A stretch of 64,000 nt of DNA, from NCBI GenBank assembly GCA_004369045.1, contig ML213504.1:591508-655507 (forward strand), given 5' to 3'. This DNA comes from Heliocybe sulcata (taxonomy: Eukaryota > Basidiomycota > Agaricomycetes > Gloeophyllales > Gloeophyllaceae). Both the position numbers and the translations under genes were made by a program. Below the pieces are notes generated by a model. It was not told where the DNA came from, did not search any database, and worked only from the letters and a program-made list of their open reading frames with translations. This document shows, piece after piece, positions 47,763 to 61,359 of the stretch (position 1 is the first letter of the stretch; the number at the start of each line of letters is the position of its first letter).

Positions 47763-49352
47763 ATGTCTACCGCAGACATCGTCTCGGTCTTCGCGGAGGG
47801 CACGTTCGAACAGCAGGTGTGCTAATAATTTCTATGCATGCACGATTCGTCCTTGAACCTGTTCTATCTCTTCCAGATTCAAGAGCTGGTGAATTACATC
47901 GGCCGGGGACGCTCAGATGAAGATCGGTCGGCACTCATCCACCCCTTCCAAGATGCGCTGCGAACAGCCGAGGATGCGACACCTGTAGCGGAAGACGCGG
48001 GCAGGCGACAAAAGATATTGTCTATGGTCATCGGTCAGGTCACCGGGCTTGGAGACGGTCCAGACAAAGGTGAGTTGCGCATAGCTCTCGCAGAATGCTT
48101 TCCTTACGACGTTATAGAGATTGAGGGCTTCTTCAATCTGTTATACTCCCACCTTCTCGCTGCCTTTCCCGTTGACTCTACGGAACTCAGAGACCACGTC
48201 TCGAGTCTGATCCAAGTGATTTCTTCGTCCTCCGCGGAGTCTTCAATAAAATATCGGGTGTCCGTTCGTCAGTTAAATCATCCAAGTCTTTGCTGACTTT
48301 GTCATTACATTCAGACTGTCCAACCTATTCAATGCGCTCCCTCGACAGTCTCCACGACGTTTGTCCGTTTACCGGGCTCTTTTGGACATCGCCACTACCA
48401 ATGACGAACTGGAGGTGCTTCAGATCTCACCAGGAGACGTAGAAAGATGGATGCAAGAGTGGGACGTCCCCGCGGAGGAGAAGAGTCAGTTCCTAAAAAG
48501 CATCTCGGATGCGTTCTCAAAATCGGGCCAACCGTCAGTTGTTGGTCTAGTCCACGCATGGACTGCTACTGACACACAACCACTCACACTCAAATAGTGC
48601 AACGGCCTACTCATATACCCTGCCTTACGTTCGATCGCTTCCCTCATCATCGCCAGAGGCTCAAGCGGCGGCGGTCGATACGATCGCAGCAGCACTGCGG
48701 CTGCCGATATATGATTTCGACCCCTTATTCAAGTTAGACGCCGTTGTGGCCTCAAAAGACCACGAACTCTTCTCCCTTCTCCAAGTCTTCTTGAATGGTG
48801 GCCTGTCTGATTATAAGTCTTGGGAAGCGAACCATGCTGATGCTTTCGAAAAATATAGTGAATATATTTGTCTATGACATGTATGATCGTACTGAGACAC
48901 AACAACAGATCTGGACAAGACTCACCTGGAGCAGAAGATCAGATTACTGACCTTGGCTTCCCTTGGTTTCAACAACATCGGAAAGGACTTGCCCTATGCT
49001 AAAATTGCCGAAACCCTAGAGGTGGAGCCTTCACAGGTTGAGAAATGGGTAATCGACGGTAGGTTGCGTTCTACTCCCAGGCTTGGCCACGCTCATGTTA
49101 GTGGCTTCAGTGATCCGAGCAGGCCTCCTGTCAGGCAAGCTGTCTCAGACGACGCAGACATTGCACATCACACGATCAGCAGCTCGCACGTTCGAGCAGG
49201 AACAATGGCAGGCTCTCGAGCAACGGCTGACTGCGTGGAAGGCAGGGTTAGCGAACATATTGGAGGTCATCAATGCTGCTCAGAAGAAGAATACGAGCGA
49301 AGCAGTCACAAATGGAACTGAGGCTCCCGCGCCAGTGCAGGCTGTGGCATGA
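47763..49352 (+). CDS. eIF3 subunit m (PCI domain)
   Basis: The start is the ATG at 47763-47765; exon 1 is MSTADIVSVFAEGTFEQQ, spliced to IQELVNYIGRGRSDEDRSAL. Helical repeats follow (RRQKILSMVIGQVTGLGDG; LSNLFNALPRQSP-type; YRALLDIATTNDELEVLQIS). The PCI domain shows TLPYVRSLPSSSPEAQAAAV, FDPLFKLDAVVASKDHELFS, LLTLASLGFNNIGKDLPYAK, and the winged-helix IAETLEVEPSQVEKWVID. The conserved C-terminus is VIRAGLLSGKLSQTTQTLHI and RTFEQEQWQALEQRLTAWK, stop 49350-49352. About 430 aa; about five introns. It is convergent with the DUF2009 gene (about 150 bp). Confidence 0.94.
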
Positions 49353-49499
49353 CCTTGTAGTACATCCATTCTATCCTGATCCTATATATTGCTGCAATGT
49401 ATCACGGGGAAGGATGCAGAGGTATCAGCTCTAAATGAGGACTTGATCCGTGGCATGGAAATCTGTTGTATGAAGCGGACATCTACTATCTATGGGGCT

Positions 49500-51785
49500 C
49501 TACCAGTCGCCGTCAAATCCGGTGAAGCCTAGAATACCGACCCTGTCAGACAACTGGGGACATCAGGAAGACACCGAACGTACCTGTCAAAAGGAAGACG
49601 GGGAAGAATCGCTTCTTTTCCAGTGATGAGCACCAATTCCATGCACTGGTCAGCCGGCCATCGATGCAGCTTCCGGCATCGTAGAAATTGTCCGCCCCAG
49701 ATCCATCAAAGCCGTGCCGGAAGAAATCGCTGAGGATCTCGCGCCGACAGTTCTCGACTGACCCGAACTCGTCCTCTAAATACGAACGTACCGCCGGGCG
49801 CTCTTCGGCAACCACCGGTATTTGAGACATGGTGGTGCATATCGGCAAAAGGATGCGATAAATCTGGGAGTACTTGTCTGCAAGGCGTTAGTCAGCAGGA
49901 ATGGCAAAGCATGAACAGCCGAGCATGACTGACCGATGAACATCAGAGCATTCGGCACGTTGTGGTCGCCCATGTGAATGACCGATGAACCGACCCAGCT
50001 CCCTATGCTTTTTTGAGCGCGAGACAAGATAATGTGCATCAACCTGGACGTCTTCGGTGCAGCCTGGACGCGGTTGAGGCCTTGGCCCGTGTCACGCAGC
50101 CGGTACGGCACATTCTCTGACAACAAGTCCTGTTCCGCCAGGGACCATAGTTGGAACATGTCTGTGATATTATCAAAATCAACACCGAGGTCCAGATCCA
50201 GGTTCGGACGTGACGGAGACGCTCACCGTGCAGTATTTCTCTCCATAGAGTCAGACTCTGGATGACGTACGCGTACTGCTTCGCATGATCGTGGCTCAGC
50301 CTGGCGCCGCCCTTCCCACTACGGATCGCGAGACTTGACTTGCTATCCTTCGCTTGTAGAGGGTCGAAGTATTGTTTCAGATATTCAATCATCTTCTCGC
50401 ACGGGTCGCGGTTGACGCGTAGGAAAGCGTGATTGTCACCGATACTGTACAGACATTGCCGGATATTTTCCTGGCTGAGGCCCTTCCGCTCGAAGCGCGA
50501 CGCTATCGCCTCTATGGCTCGCTCTTTGTTCTTGATGTCTTTCTGTATCTCACGACGCGAACGGCCTTCGGAGTAGATTTCCATGGTTGCCACCGTTACC
50601 AAGGGATCTCGCAGAAGATCGAGAGCTGAGTGATCTTCTAAGACGCTGTGGACCGTCTTGATGGGCCCGACGCAAGAGAAGTTCAGCAGCTCCTTGACTT
50701 CCGGTGTTTGGCTATCCTGGGTCACGAGTTAGATGAAAACACATATACCTGGAATTTGTGGGGACGTGCCTGGAGCAGATAGATCAGTTTCCCGTACGTA
50801 GTACGCATTTTATCGGGGTTCATGATCTTATGCCGCCGACCAAGTTCGAAGATCTGCTGATAGAACTCCGAGTTGGACTCAAAGTCCCGATCCTGGAACA
50901 GTTCTTGCCCCTGCTTGTAGTCGGCAGCAAGCACCAGCCCGGACAAGATGGCACACAGTTCGCGGATTTGCTGCACTATACGCTTTGCTTTGGACAGTCC
51001 GTACCCAATAGTATCGATTTTGTCCGTGTATTCGCTGACTTGCATTGCTGCTTCGAGCAATCGTAGAAACTTGCGTTCACCCAGGGTAAGCCGGAGGGGG
51101 ATGTATTTCGAGCGTTCCACGAACCATTCGCCAACTGGGGACCCCGCCTTCGGCTGAGAACTAAGAGCAACCTCTGGAACAGGCGAATGCGCATCTGCTC
51201 GACCTGATTGAGCAGCGGCATTGTCCGCGTTCTCTTCTTCTAGGTCCATCTGGAGAAGTTAAGTGACGCGTGCGGGGGTGCAACATGGGATATCAAACCT
51301 CTTCTTCGTTGCTCTTCGACAGCTTGACAGCGCCATTCTGAGGCTTAGCCTTCTTTGCTACCGCACCAGTAATAGGCTTCGTGGCATGCCGTTTACGGCT
51401 GCCTTTTCGATGTTGCGCCGCGAAACATACTTCGCAGTAATCATCTGCGCACGTCTCACAGTTGACTTGCGCAGGCTGGTCTTACACGAGAGACAAAATG
51501 AAAGAAACAGTAGTAGTAGAGAGGGGGCAGCATACCTTCACATTCTACACAATAACCCTCTACCAATGGCTTCCCAGAGGACTCTTCATCCCATCCCTCT
51601 GTGCCCTCCTCTGGCGCGTCCTTCGCCGTCGGATGTTCCACGTTCTCGTGATTTTCACTCAGTATATTCGCCAGAGAGAATGACTCCGGAGGTTTATTGC
51701 CGTCGGCGACAGCAGGAGGGGACGACATGGGAGCAGTTGAGGCGGGAGACAGAGAGCACTGCGGCTTGAGAAATACGCGAGACAT
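49500..51785 (-). CDS. B-box zinc finger plus DUF2009 protein
   Basis: The start is the ATG at 51783-51785 (MSRVFLKPQCSLSPASTAPM). An acidic N-tail leads to a B-box-like zinc finger split by an intron: YCVECE joins DQPAQVNCETCADDYCEVCF, then AAQHRKGSRKRHATKP. After a linker comes the DUF2009 (PF09418) domain: FVERSKYIPLRLTLGERKFL, AAMQVSEYTDKIDTIGYG, CAILSGLVLAADYKQGQELF, RRHKIMNPDKMRTTYGKLIY, then SCVGPIKTVHSVLEDH and HAFLRVNRDPCEKMIEYLK. The last exon gives VGILGFTGFDGDW with the stop at 49500-49502. About 660 aa. DUF2009 proteins occur in fungi, plants and protists; no biochemical function is known to me. The zinc finger suggests a protein- or ubiquitin-related role, which is inference. 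It is divergent from glycoprotein 1 with 150 bp between ATGs. Confidence 0.87.
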
Positions 51786-51935
51786 AAATCGTCCACGTGA
51801 CGTTCATAGCGTGATGTTGTGACATGTGCCCTGACGATGCACAGCCTCTGAATCCGTCAATCACCTTCGCGACCTTCTCTGGTCCGACTGTGGACAGGAA
51901 GTATCGGGAACGGTGTCGATCTTGTTCATTTCGCC

Positions 51936-53379
51936 ATGAGACGGCCATCCCTCTATTCTATTTTTTCTCTCTCTTTGCTGCATCGATGTCTGCTGGCCAG
52001 GGCTACTATAACGAATCGCACTATTGACGATCAATATGGAGACGAAGTATCAGGGCTCCAACCGAACTACTCCCCAGCAGCCGCATGGAATCAGGGATCC
52101 AGCTGTACTGGCTGCTCCATCCACGCGGACAGTGGGCAAGCATATAGGGGAACATGGCACGATTCGACCCATACACCAGGAGACCCCGAACCTCGTGTCG
52201 TACAGCTTTCTTTCAACGGTATGCCAATGGTCATGTTCCCGTTACTGACCTGATCTGAGCTCGCGACTAGGGACTGCGATCTATGCCTATTGTATTCTCG
52301 CCAACTACATTCAATACACCACGACACTGACAAATCTGACATTCCGCCTTGATGGCATGAGCGTCGGAAAGAACTACGTCCACGTACCAACAACTAGCAC
52401 AAGCTTCCAATATAACGTCCCGGTATATGCGAATGACTCGATTCCGAATGGAGAGCATACTCTAGAGATCGAGGCGACTGGGGATACAAATTCATCGCTG
52501 GTGCTATTTGACTATGCGACTTACACGTGAGTTCTGCCACTTAGCATCTTGTCATAATGGCTCATAGTCATTCACAGTTATAACTCCGACCTCGCGCAAA
52601 CTTCCGCCTCTGCATCTGCAACTGCCTCGCCGAGCCCTACCAACACAGCGTCATCATCATCCAAACATTCCAACCACATAGGGGCCATCGTGGGCGGCGT
52701 CGTGGGCGGCGTAGCATTGCTAGCGTTGTTAGGACTCGGAGCAGTTTTATATTCCAGACGGCGCCGATCTGGGGTACACGAGATTACAGGCTCCAGACGA
52801 CGTCGAAACAAAGTCGATCTCATCGATGTCAGCGATGGCTCAACTGGCTCTGGACCGCAAATGGCAGCCAGTCCATTCAGACCGTATGACCTCAATGGTG
52901 CATCCGCTTCTGAAGCCGCGGTGTTGCAGCCCTTCTTGCATTCGGAGTCAGCGAGCACGCGTGTACCTGATTCTCAATACGGTTATGGCATAGGCACGGG
53001 GGGTAATGGACCACAAGCAGAAGCCGCCACAGTTGCTCCTGCAGCTGGCGACGCGTCGAGGCCTCAACCGCGGTCTAAGGCGGCCATGCGCCAGGAGGAA
53101 CTGTCCCGTCAGATCCGTGAACGCGAAGAGCATGTCGCTGATCTCCAACGACGCCGTACCCTCACTTCGCACTCGCCCTCGGCTTCACATAGCAGTGGTC
53201 CAGCCTCATCTGTCAACCCACCATCGTCAACAGGCGGCTCAGGAGATGCTGATCTTCGCAGCCATATCGAGGCGTTACAACAGGAGGTAGAGCGGTTGCG
53301 GGCGGAGCAGATGCACATGCTTTGGGAGATCGATAACGCCCCTCCGCCAGAATACGAAGAACGTCCCATTGGTACATGA
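51936..53379 (+). CDS. tandem membrane glycoprotein 1 (Agaricomycete single-pass family)
   Basis: Type I membrane protein of unknown function. The start is the ATG at 51936-51938, with a signal peptide (MRRPSLYSIFSLSLLHRCLL). The ectodomain reads IDDQYGDEVSGLQPNYSP, CTGCSIHADSGQAYRGTWHD, VVQLSFNG/TAIYAYCILANY, LTFRLDGMSVG and VPVYANDSIPNGEHTLEIEA, and ends LVLFDYATYT. It looks like a cysteine-containing beta-sandwich with N-glycan sites. A Ser/Thr stalk leads to the transmembrane helix IGAIVGGVVGGVALLALLGL, then a basic RRRR stop-transfer. The long cytosolic tail has a coiled coil (QEELSRQIREREEHVADLQ, IEALQQEVERLRAEQMHML) and a PPPEYEE motif. Three exons, introns near 52221-52270 and 52528-52578. 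About 440 aa. Confidence 0.88.
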
Positions 53380-53424
53380 ATGCACGTATGATATCTCAAC
53401 ACTCTTTCGTATTTGCGGACTTTG

Positions 53425-53445
53425 TTATTTATTTATTTATTTTTA
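53425..53445 (+). repeat. (TTTA)n microsatellite
   Basis: About five units of ttta/attt just 3' of the glycoprotein 1 stop. Confidence 0.7.
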
Positions 53446-53693
53446 CATGCTTACCCCGAGGGGACAATTAGTTCAGAAGCATGCATCCATGCATACTTTT
53501 CCTCCCACAGTCGACGACGGACAGGGTGAGGAAACCAGTTGGGATCCGATCATCTGCATCATCAAGCAGCTCCGGAATCATACGATCTGCGCCGTTCCTT
53601 CAATTCACCTTACTTCCCAACTACAGAACTATGATACAGCAACTCGAATTGGCCTGCCAACCTGATCTGTATCTTCAGCTCTCGGGTGAGAGC

Positions 53694-53700
53694 TATATAA
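53694..53700 (+). promoter_or_regulatory. TATA box of glycoprotein 2
   Basis: tatataa placed 27 bp before the first in-frame ATG (53727) and 54 bp before the second (53754). This spacing favours the second ATG as the start. Confidence 0.5.
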
Positions 53701-53753
53701 CCTCGAGCTGACGATGTTTCCTGTAAATGCCTCGCAACCTCGCGTCCGGCTGC

Positions 53754-54723
53754 ATGACCAGCCATGCGACTGCTCGTTTCTACTGTCTGATTCTCTATGT
53801 TCTCTTCCTCTCCCTGCAGATCCCACACATATCCTGCTCTCAAAATTACACCATCGATGACCAGTACGGTGACCCCATAAACGAACTCTACCCCGTGTAC
53901 TCCCCCGCCGGAGCGAAATGGGCTGGAGCACCTGAATGCAACACGTGCTCAGCCGACGTCGACGCAACGCAGGCATACGATGGGACCTGGCATGATGCGA
54001 CATATTACATTGCGGACAAAGAACCAGCAGTGGTTCGCATACCCTTTCATGGTACGTGCTTAGGATCCTCCTCTGTTTCCTATGTGTTCACCCCTTGACC
54101 AGGGACGGCTATATATGCATATTGCATCATAGGAAACAGTCTCAACTATACCACCGCGACATATCTGACGTTTCGTCTTGATAATGAGACCGTTGGGGCA
54201 TATAATCATCGGCCAAACGCTAGCGCACCTGAATTCCAATACGACATACCTGTCTATGTCAATGAGTCCATTCTCAATGGTGCCCATTACCTGGAGATCA
54301 TAAACAGCGTTTCCTCATATAATGCCTCTCTAATACTCTTTGACTACGCTACATACACGTGAGCACCTCAGGTCTTGTTCATCAGCCACCCACTCAATTT
54401 GATGCATTATAAGTTACGAAGGGAACTCAACAACCAGTACTGCCTCCCCTAGTCTACCGTCACCTTCAACCAGCCAGCACAGTGCAGCTGCCACAAGCGA
54501 ATCAACCAACTCAGCCGCAGTTGTCGGTGGCGTGCTAGGCACGCTGCTCTTCCTAGGCTTGGCCGCTGGCGCGGTCGCTATCTTTCGATATCGCAGGCAG
54601 AGATCAAGAGCACTATCCGCAATATGGCGCATTCCCCCCCGCCCTCGTCCGGCTACCGTACTAAATGATGGCCAGTTCACCCTGTCCGACATGGGTTCAA
54701 ACCATTGGAAGTCGACCGACTGA
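53754..54723 (+). CDS. tandem membrane glycoprotein 2 (paralog of the preceding gene)
   Basis: Start taken at the ATG 53754-53756 (MTSHATARFYCLILYVLFLS, a good signal peptide). An in-frame ATG at 53727 is possible but lies about where transcription should begin. The ectodomain matches glycoprotein 1 block by block: NYTIDDQYGDPINELYPVYS, CNTCSADVDATQAYDGTWHD, AVVRIPFHG/TAIYAYCIIGN, YLTFRLDNETVGAYNHRP, IPVYVNESILNGAHYLEI, LILFDYATYT. Both introns are at the same places. After a shorter Ser/Thr stalk come a transmembrane helix (AVVGGVLGTLLFLGLAAGAV) and RYRRQRSR. The cytosolic tail is only about 45 residues and lacks the coiled coil of copy 1. Stop 54721-54723. Function unknown. Confidence 0.86.
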
Positions 54724-54950
54724 ACTTGCGGGGTGCATATCAGGACGGGAAGATTCTGAGCTGGTATCGGAATCACAGTTTCCTGGCATCATTGAATACC
54801 ATTAACTTATTGCAGTCAATGTTATGCTGATCCAAGAGAAGGAGTGGTACTATTGATAGTGTGCCGTATAAAACCAAGACTGCGTGATCTATTATACACT
54901 GTACACTAAGAATCCATTAGAAGAGACTGGCTAAGGTCAACACTACCGGG

Positions 54951-56475
54951 CTATCGGGCCTGGACAGCGGGACTCCCGCTTGCCCACACACCATCCACTG
55001 CACCCTTCCTCATCCCTATGCGGTTACCAGTCCAATCCTCCTCCCCGATTCTCTCTGCCCAGTCTTCACCCTCATCCCAAGCGTCCCACTCCTTGTGCGA
55101 AGTGTTCTCCTTGTCTTTCACAACCCGCGCTTGCAGCTGGGCAGTGGACGGAAGAGGGGAGTTGATTGCTGGTTGGAGAGGGGAACGAGGAAGTAAGGGA
55201 GGTGGCGGTGAACGTCTGTACTTGCGCTTCGCAGGGGGCGGAGAGGCGCTTGTTGGGCGTGAGGATGCGGTGGAGTTGCTGACCAGACTCGGTGGGTACG
55301 CGTGCATACCATACGAGTCGACCAGAGTTTCTCCGGTACCGGGTGTAGCAGAGCCTGATGCCGTAGGCTTAATTTCGACCGTCGTGCCGAGGTGCGGAGA
55401 GCCTGGTTTAACCAAGTCGCGAGAGCGTGATTGGGAGGATGGATGACGCCGGTTCTCGATATCAGACCTGTGGTCATTATGATCGTCGTCCTCATCATCT
55501 TCTGAAGCACGGAAAAGAGGTTCGCGATCTGCGTCGGCACTTGCGCGAGCGGGGTCAGCGGGGAGGTTGACAGAGGTGGCTGATGCTTTGACAATAGAGT
55601 CGATGAGCCAGAATTGAAGGATGTTCATCATGATAGGGAAAATGCCCATGACGCTGCGCCGAGTTGAAATATCCACTGTAACCGTAAAGAATAAGGACGT
55701 ACAATATAACCTGCACGGTATCTGTCGGCCCTAACCATGCCAGTAACCAGGCTCCTATCTGGAAGATGCCAGGAAATAGTGAAAACAGTGCAATAACAAG
55801 GAGCTTCATGGTGGTTATGGCAAGCACGTAGACTGCTGCTTGCCGCGCCCAGTAATTTGCGGAAGGAGGGTTCCCGTACTGGCCGGATTCAAATCCTTTA
55901 AGATTTAGCTTGACAGCAAGGAGGTTGGTGGATAGATGAAGGAAGAGATAAATTATGGCAACCCCTGGGACATCGAGTTCAATGAGAGGGAGGGATCGGT
56001 GCGATAGAGGTTACATACCAACGGTGGTGTCAATAAGGATATTAAGGAAATAAAACACGCATGCATTGCCGGCTCCTCGGTGAGCACCAACATCTGAAAT
56101 CAAGACATTGACTCCATGAACGAATAGTTGTCCAAGGACTTGTTTAGACACGTCGAACAGCCTGGCGAAAGGTCATAACGACATGACGCAGTCCAATTTG
56201 CAACTCACCAGATACGCCATGGTCGCTTAGGCGTCTCTCTCTGCCGTTTAAATATGAGAGAGAGAATTACAAGAACGCCCATACATCCTTGCACGATCTG
56301 AATTTCTGTATTTGAGCGCCAGCCATCAGCGATCACCGAGATGCCGTACCAGAGCAGTAGGGCCTAGCAGCCTGCATGAACCCTGGTCGACGGGGAGGTC
56401 ATCGAAGGGGCTGTCTGTCGGAGGTTCATCTACTCCGCCAGATAGGACGGGAATGAAGGTACGAGCGAGGTGCAT
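54951..56475 (-). CDS. STIMATE-family (TMEM110-like) membrane protein
   Basis: Start taken at the ATG 56473-56475 (MHLARTFIPVLSGG). This frame continues through DSPFDDLPVDQGSCRLLGPTAL and, via the acceptor after aaattcag, IVQGCMGVLVILSLIFKRQR. The family core follows: PKRPWRIW, LFDVSKQVLGQLFVHGVNVL, NACVFYFLNILIDTTVG, AIIYLFLHLSTNLLAVKLNL, KLLVIALFSLFPGIFQIGAW and GIFPIMMNILQFWLIDSIVK. It has about five membrane segments, then a cytosolic tail of about 200 residues that is acidic, then Ser/Pro-rich, ending KEWDAWDEGEDWAERIGEED...QAR. Relatives are the yeast vacuolar YPL162C protein and animal STIMATE, which tunes ER-plasma-membrane calcium entry. The fungal role is inferred only. It is divergent from SEC18. 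Confidence 0.83.
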
Positions 56476-56728
56476 GGCGGAGGAGCATTTACTAGGAATC
56501 AAGAGAGTCTACGGATGGCGAGTGTGGCTCCAGCCAGAACGCGAAGCTGCACCGGATTAGCTCAGCTGTTGTTACCAAACGCGGATGCAATGATCGCGCC
56601 TCCACTGACCGCCTGCTGTGCACCACGACATCGTTGACGACGGACACGCTTTCTTCTCGCTAGAGTCTGTAAACTGGACTGGCATTAACACTAGCACACG
56701 ACCCAAATTATAGTATTTCTCTTCGACC

Positions 56729-59641
<2,913 letters not shown>

Positions 59642-59984
59642 AGTTAGGCTTTCTTCTGTTTTCAGTACAGGATGTATACTTGGATAACGCACAAGTGAAA
59701 GGCACCGCAGAACGCAGTCGGGTTCAGCGAAGACACCGATATAGGCTACTACGCACTGAACTGCGCAGCAGCGCGCGACCGCGTCACGTTCACACGCCAT
59801 TATGTTTACTACAAATGGATATGACAGGTGATTTAAGGCTTCAGCACGAATCAGTGACACCTACCTCATCGTCCGAATCGTGTTTCCACCTAAACGCCCA
59901 CCTTCACCTACGAGAATATCTAACTTCCAACTTTCCTGGTTTTTGCCCTAGAATAACGAGCTTACTGAAGACGCCCATCTGATC
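59642..59984. other. intergenic, SEC18 3' end to GLC8 5' end
   Basis: 343 bp; no gene or distinct motif seen. Confidence 0.4.
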
Positions 59985-61007
59985 ATGTCTGCCTCGGAGG
60001 TTATGGACGAACACGAACACCCGCCCCCATTGTCTCGGGCTGGCTCCACGCCCAAGCCCAAGGGCATCCTCAAAAATGCACCTCACCCTCCTGCATCGCC
60101 GCAGCAAGGTCCTAGGTTGTTTGCACGCATTCATGAGTGTTGGTCTGTGCTAATTAGTCGACAGGCTGCAATGGGATGAGGAGAACTTGGCCGCGACGGA
60201 GATCCAGAAAGATAGCTTGATGAAGATCACGGAGCCTAAAACGCCATTTGTCCGATACAATGCGGAGACTGATACGATTGAAGGAGGTGCGTCTCATTCT
60301 CTGCGCGAGTCCGCGATTTTTGCTGATTGAATGATCAGATATCCCATCACTGGATCTTTACGCAGGCCAGAGGCCGTCTGTGTCAGCGTCACCCCTACCA
60401 CAGTCCCCAACGAACGCCGATAGCTCTGGCCCTTCATCAAGGCGCACCTCTTTCTCAAGCACGAGTAACAGGCCATCGATAACGGGTCGATCAAGGAGTG
60501 GCAGCTCGAGTCGAAGCACGAGCTTCAATCTGCCTAGCGAAGCGAGGAGGGAGATCCGGTCTTTCCAAGGTGACAGAGGTGGCGAGGTAGAGGAGGAGGA
60601 GATGGATGAAGAGAGTAAGTCGTCCGATGTGTCATGCGGCCCGCGGTCCTGACTGCAGGGTGGCTGTGCATAGCGCTGGTGAAGCATCGGGCATTCCTCA
60701 AGGCACGAGGGAGGCATTACTCCAACGAAGCTCAGGCTATGAAGGTACGGTGCTTCAGTATATGCGATTGCTTCTGGCCAATTGATCTGTCAATGTTCCA
60801 GCTCGCTGCCAAATTGATGGCAGAGGAAGATGATGATGAGGAAGCAGGTGAGACGGATAGTAAGGCAGACACCCCCAGCGAGGATGTCTCCATGGAGGAT
60901 GCGGCGCCTCCAGTTCCTCCAATTCCTCACCTAAATGGTGAGTGTTTCTCAAATATCCACGCATACGGTGCCCACTAACCTGTCTTGAATTGTCAGGTCG
61001 AACCTAA
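59985..61007 (+). CDS. GLC8: GLC8 / protein phosphatase inhibitor-2 family
   Basis: Regulatory subunit of protein phosphatase 1. The start is the ATG at 59985-59987 ([20 protein letters not shown]). The first PP1 contact [10 protein letters not shown] is at residues 24-33. The second exon gives [16 protein letters not shown] then [13 protein letters not shown], the conserved IPP-2 core. A Ser-rich linker ([19 protein letters not shown]) follows. The third conserved block, [20 protein letters not shown], carries the HY-NEA motif that occupies the PP1 active site. The acidic tail ends HLNGRT after a last intron (60939-60996), with stop TAA at 61005-61007. Roughly 240 aa over about five exons. 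The TEPKTPF threonine matches the site phosphorylated in inhibitor-2; regulation by phosphorylation is inferred. Confidence 0.9.
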
Positions 61008-61359
61008 TCCATAAAGCCCTGAGATATAGCACCATCCAACCGACCTCCTGAATCCCCGCCCGCATTCGACATGTTGCCGAAACATATTGACCGCTCAGTT
61101 TGGTTTCTGTAGCTCTGCGTACTTGTATGACCCCAATGTTCATTCTGCCTGCTCCTACACATACCCGGTCCAATATATACGGGTTCAAATTTTTCCCACG
61201 TGATCGAGACTCTGCGCGCGTATACTTGACGCATACATTTTACATGTTCGCCAGAATCACTATAGGTCTCTGTGTATCTTTGCTTTCTATCCATTGAGTT
61301 TGCAGCCTTAAGCTAGTGCTTGCTGGCCCAACATTCTACGAACGACCCTCTCCCGTAAA
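61008..61359. other. intergenic, GLC8 3' end to MTD1 5' end
   Basis: 352 bp; no gene or distinct motif seen. Confidence 0.4.

Larger units (their letters stand above)
53380..53753. other. spacer between the tandem glycoprotein genes
   Basis: Contains a short (TTTA)n microsatellite at 53425-53445 and a TATA box at 53694-53700. No gene is seen. Confidence 0.5.
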
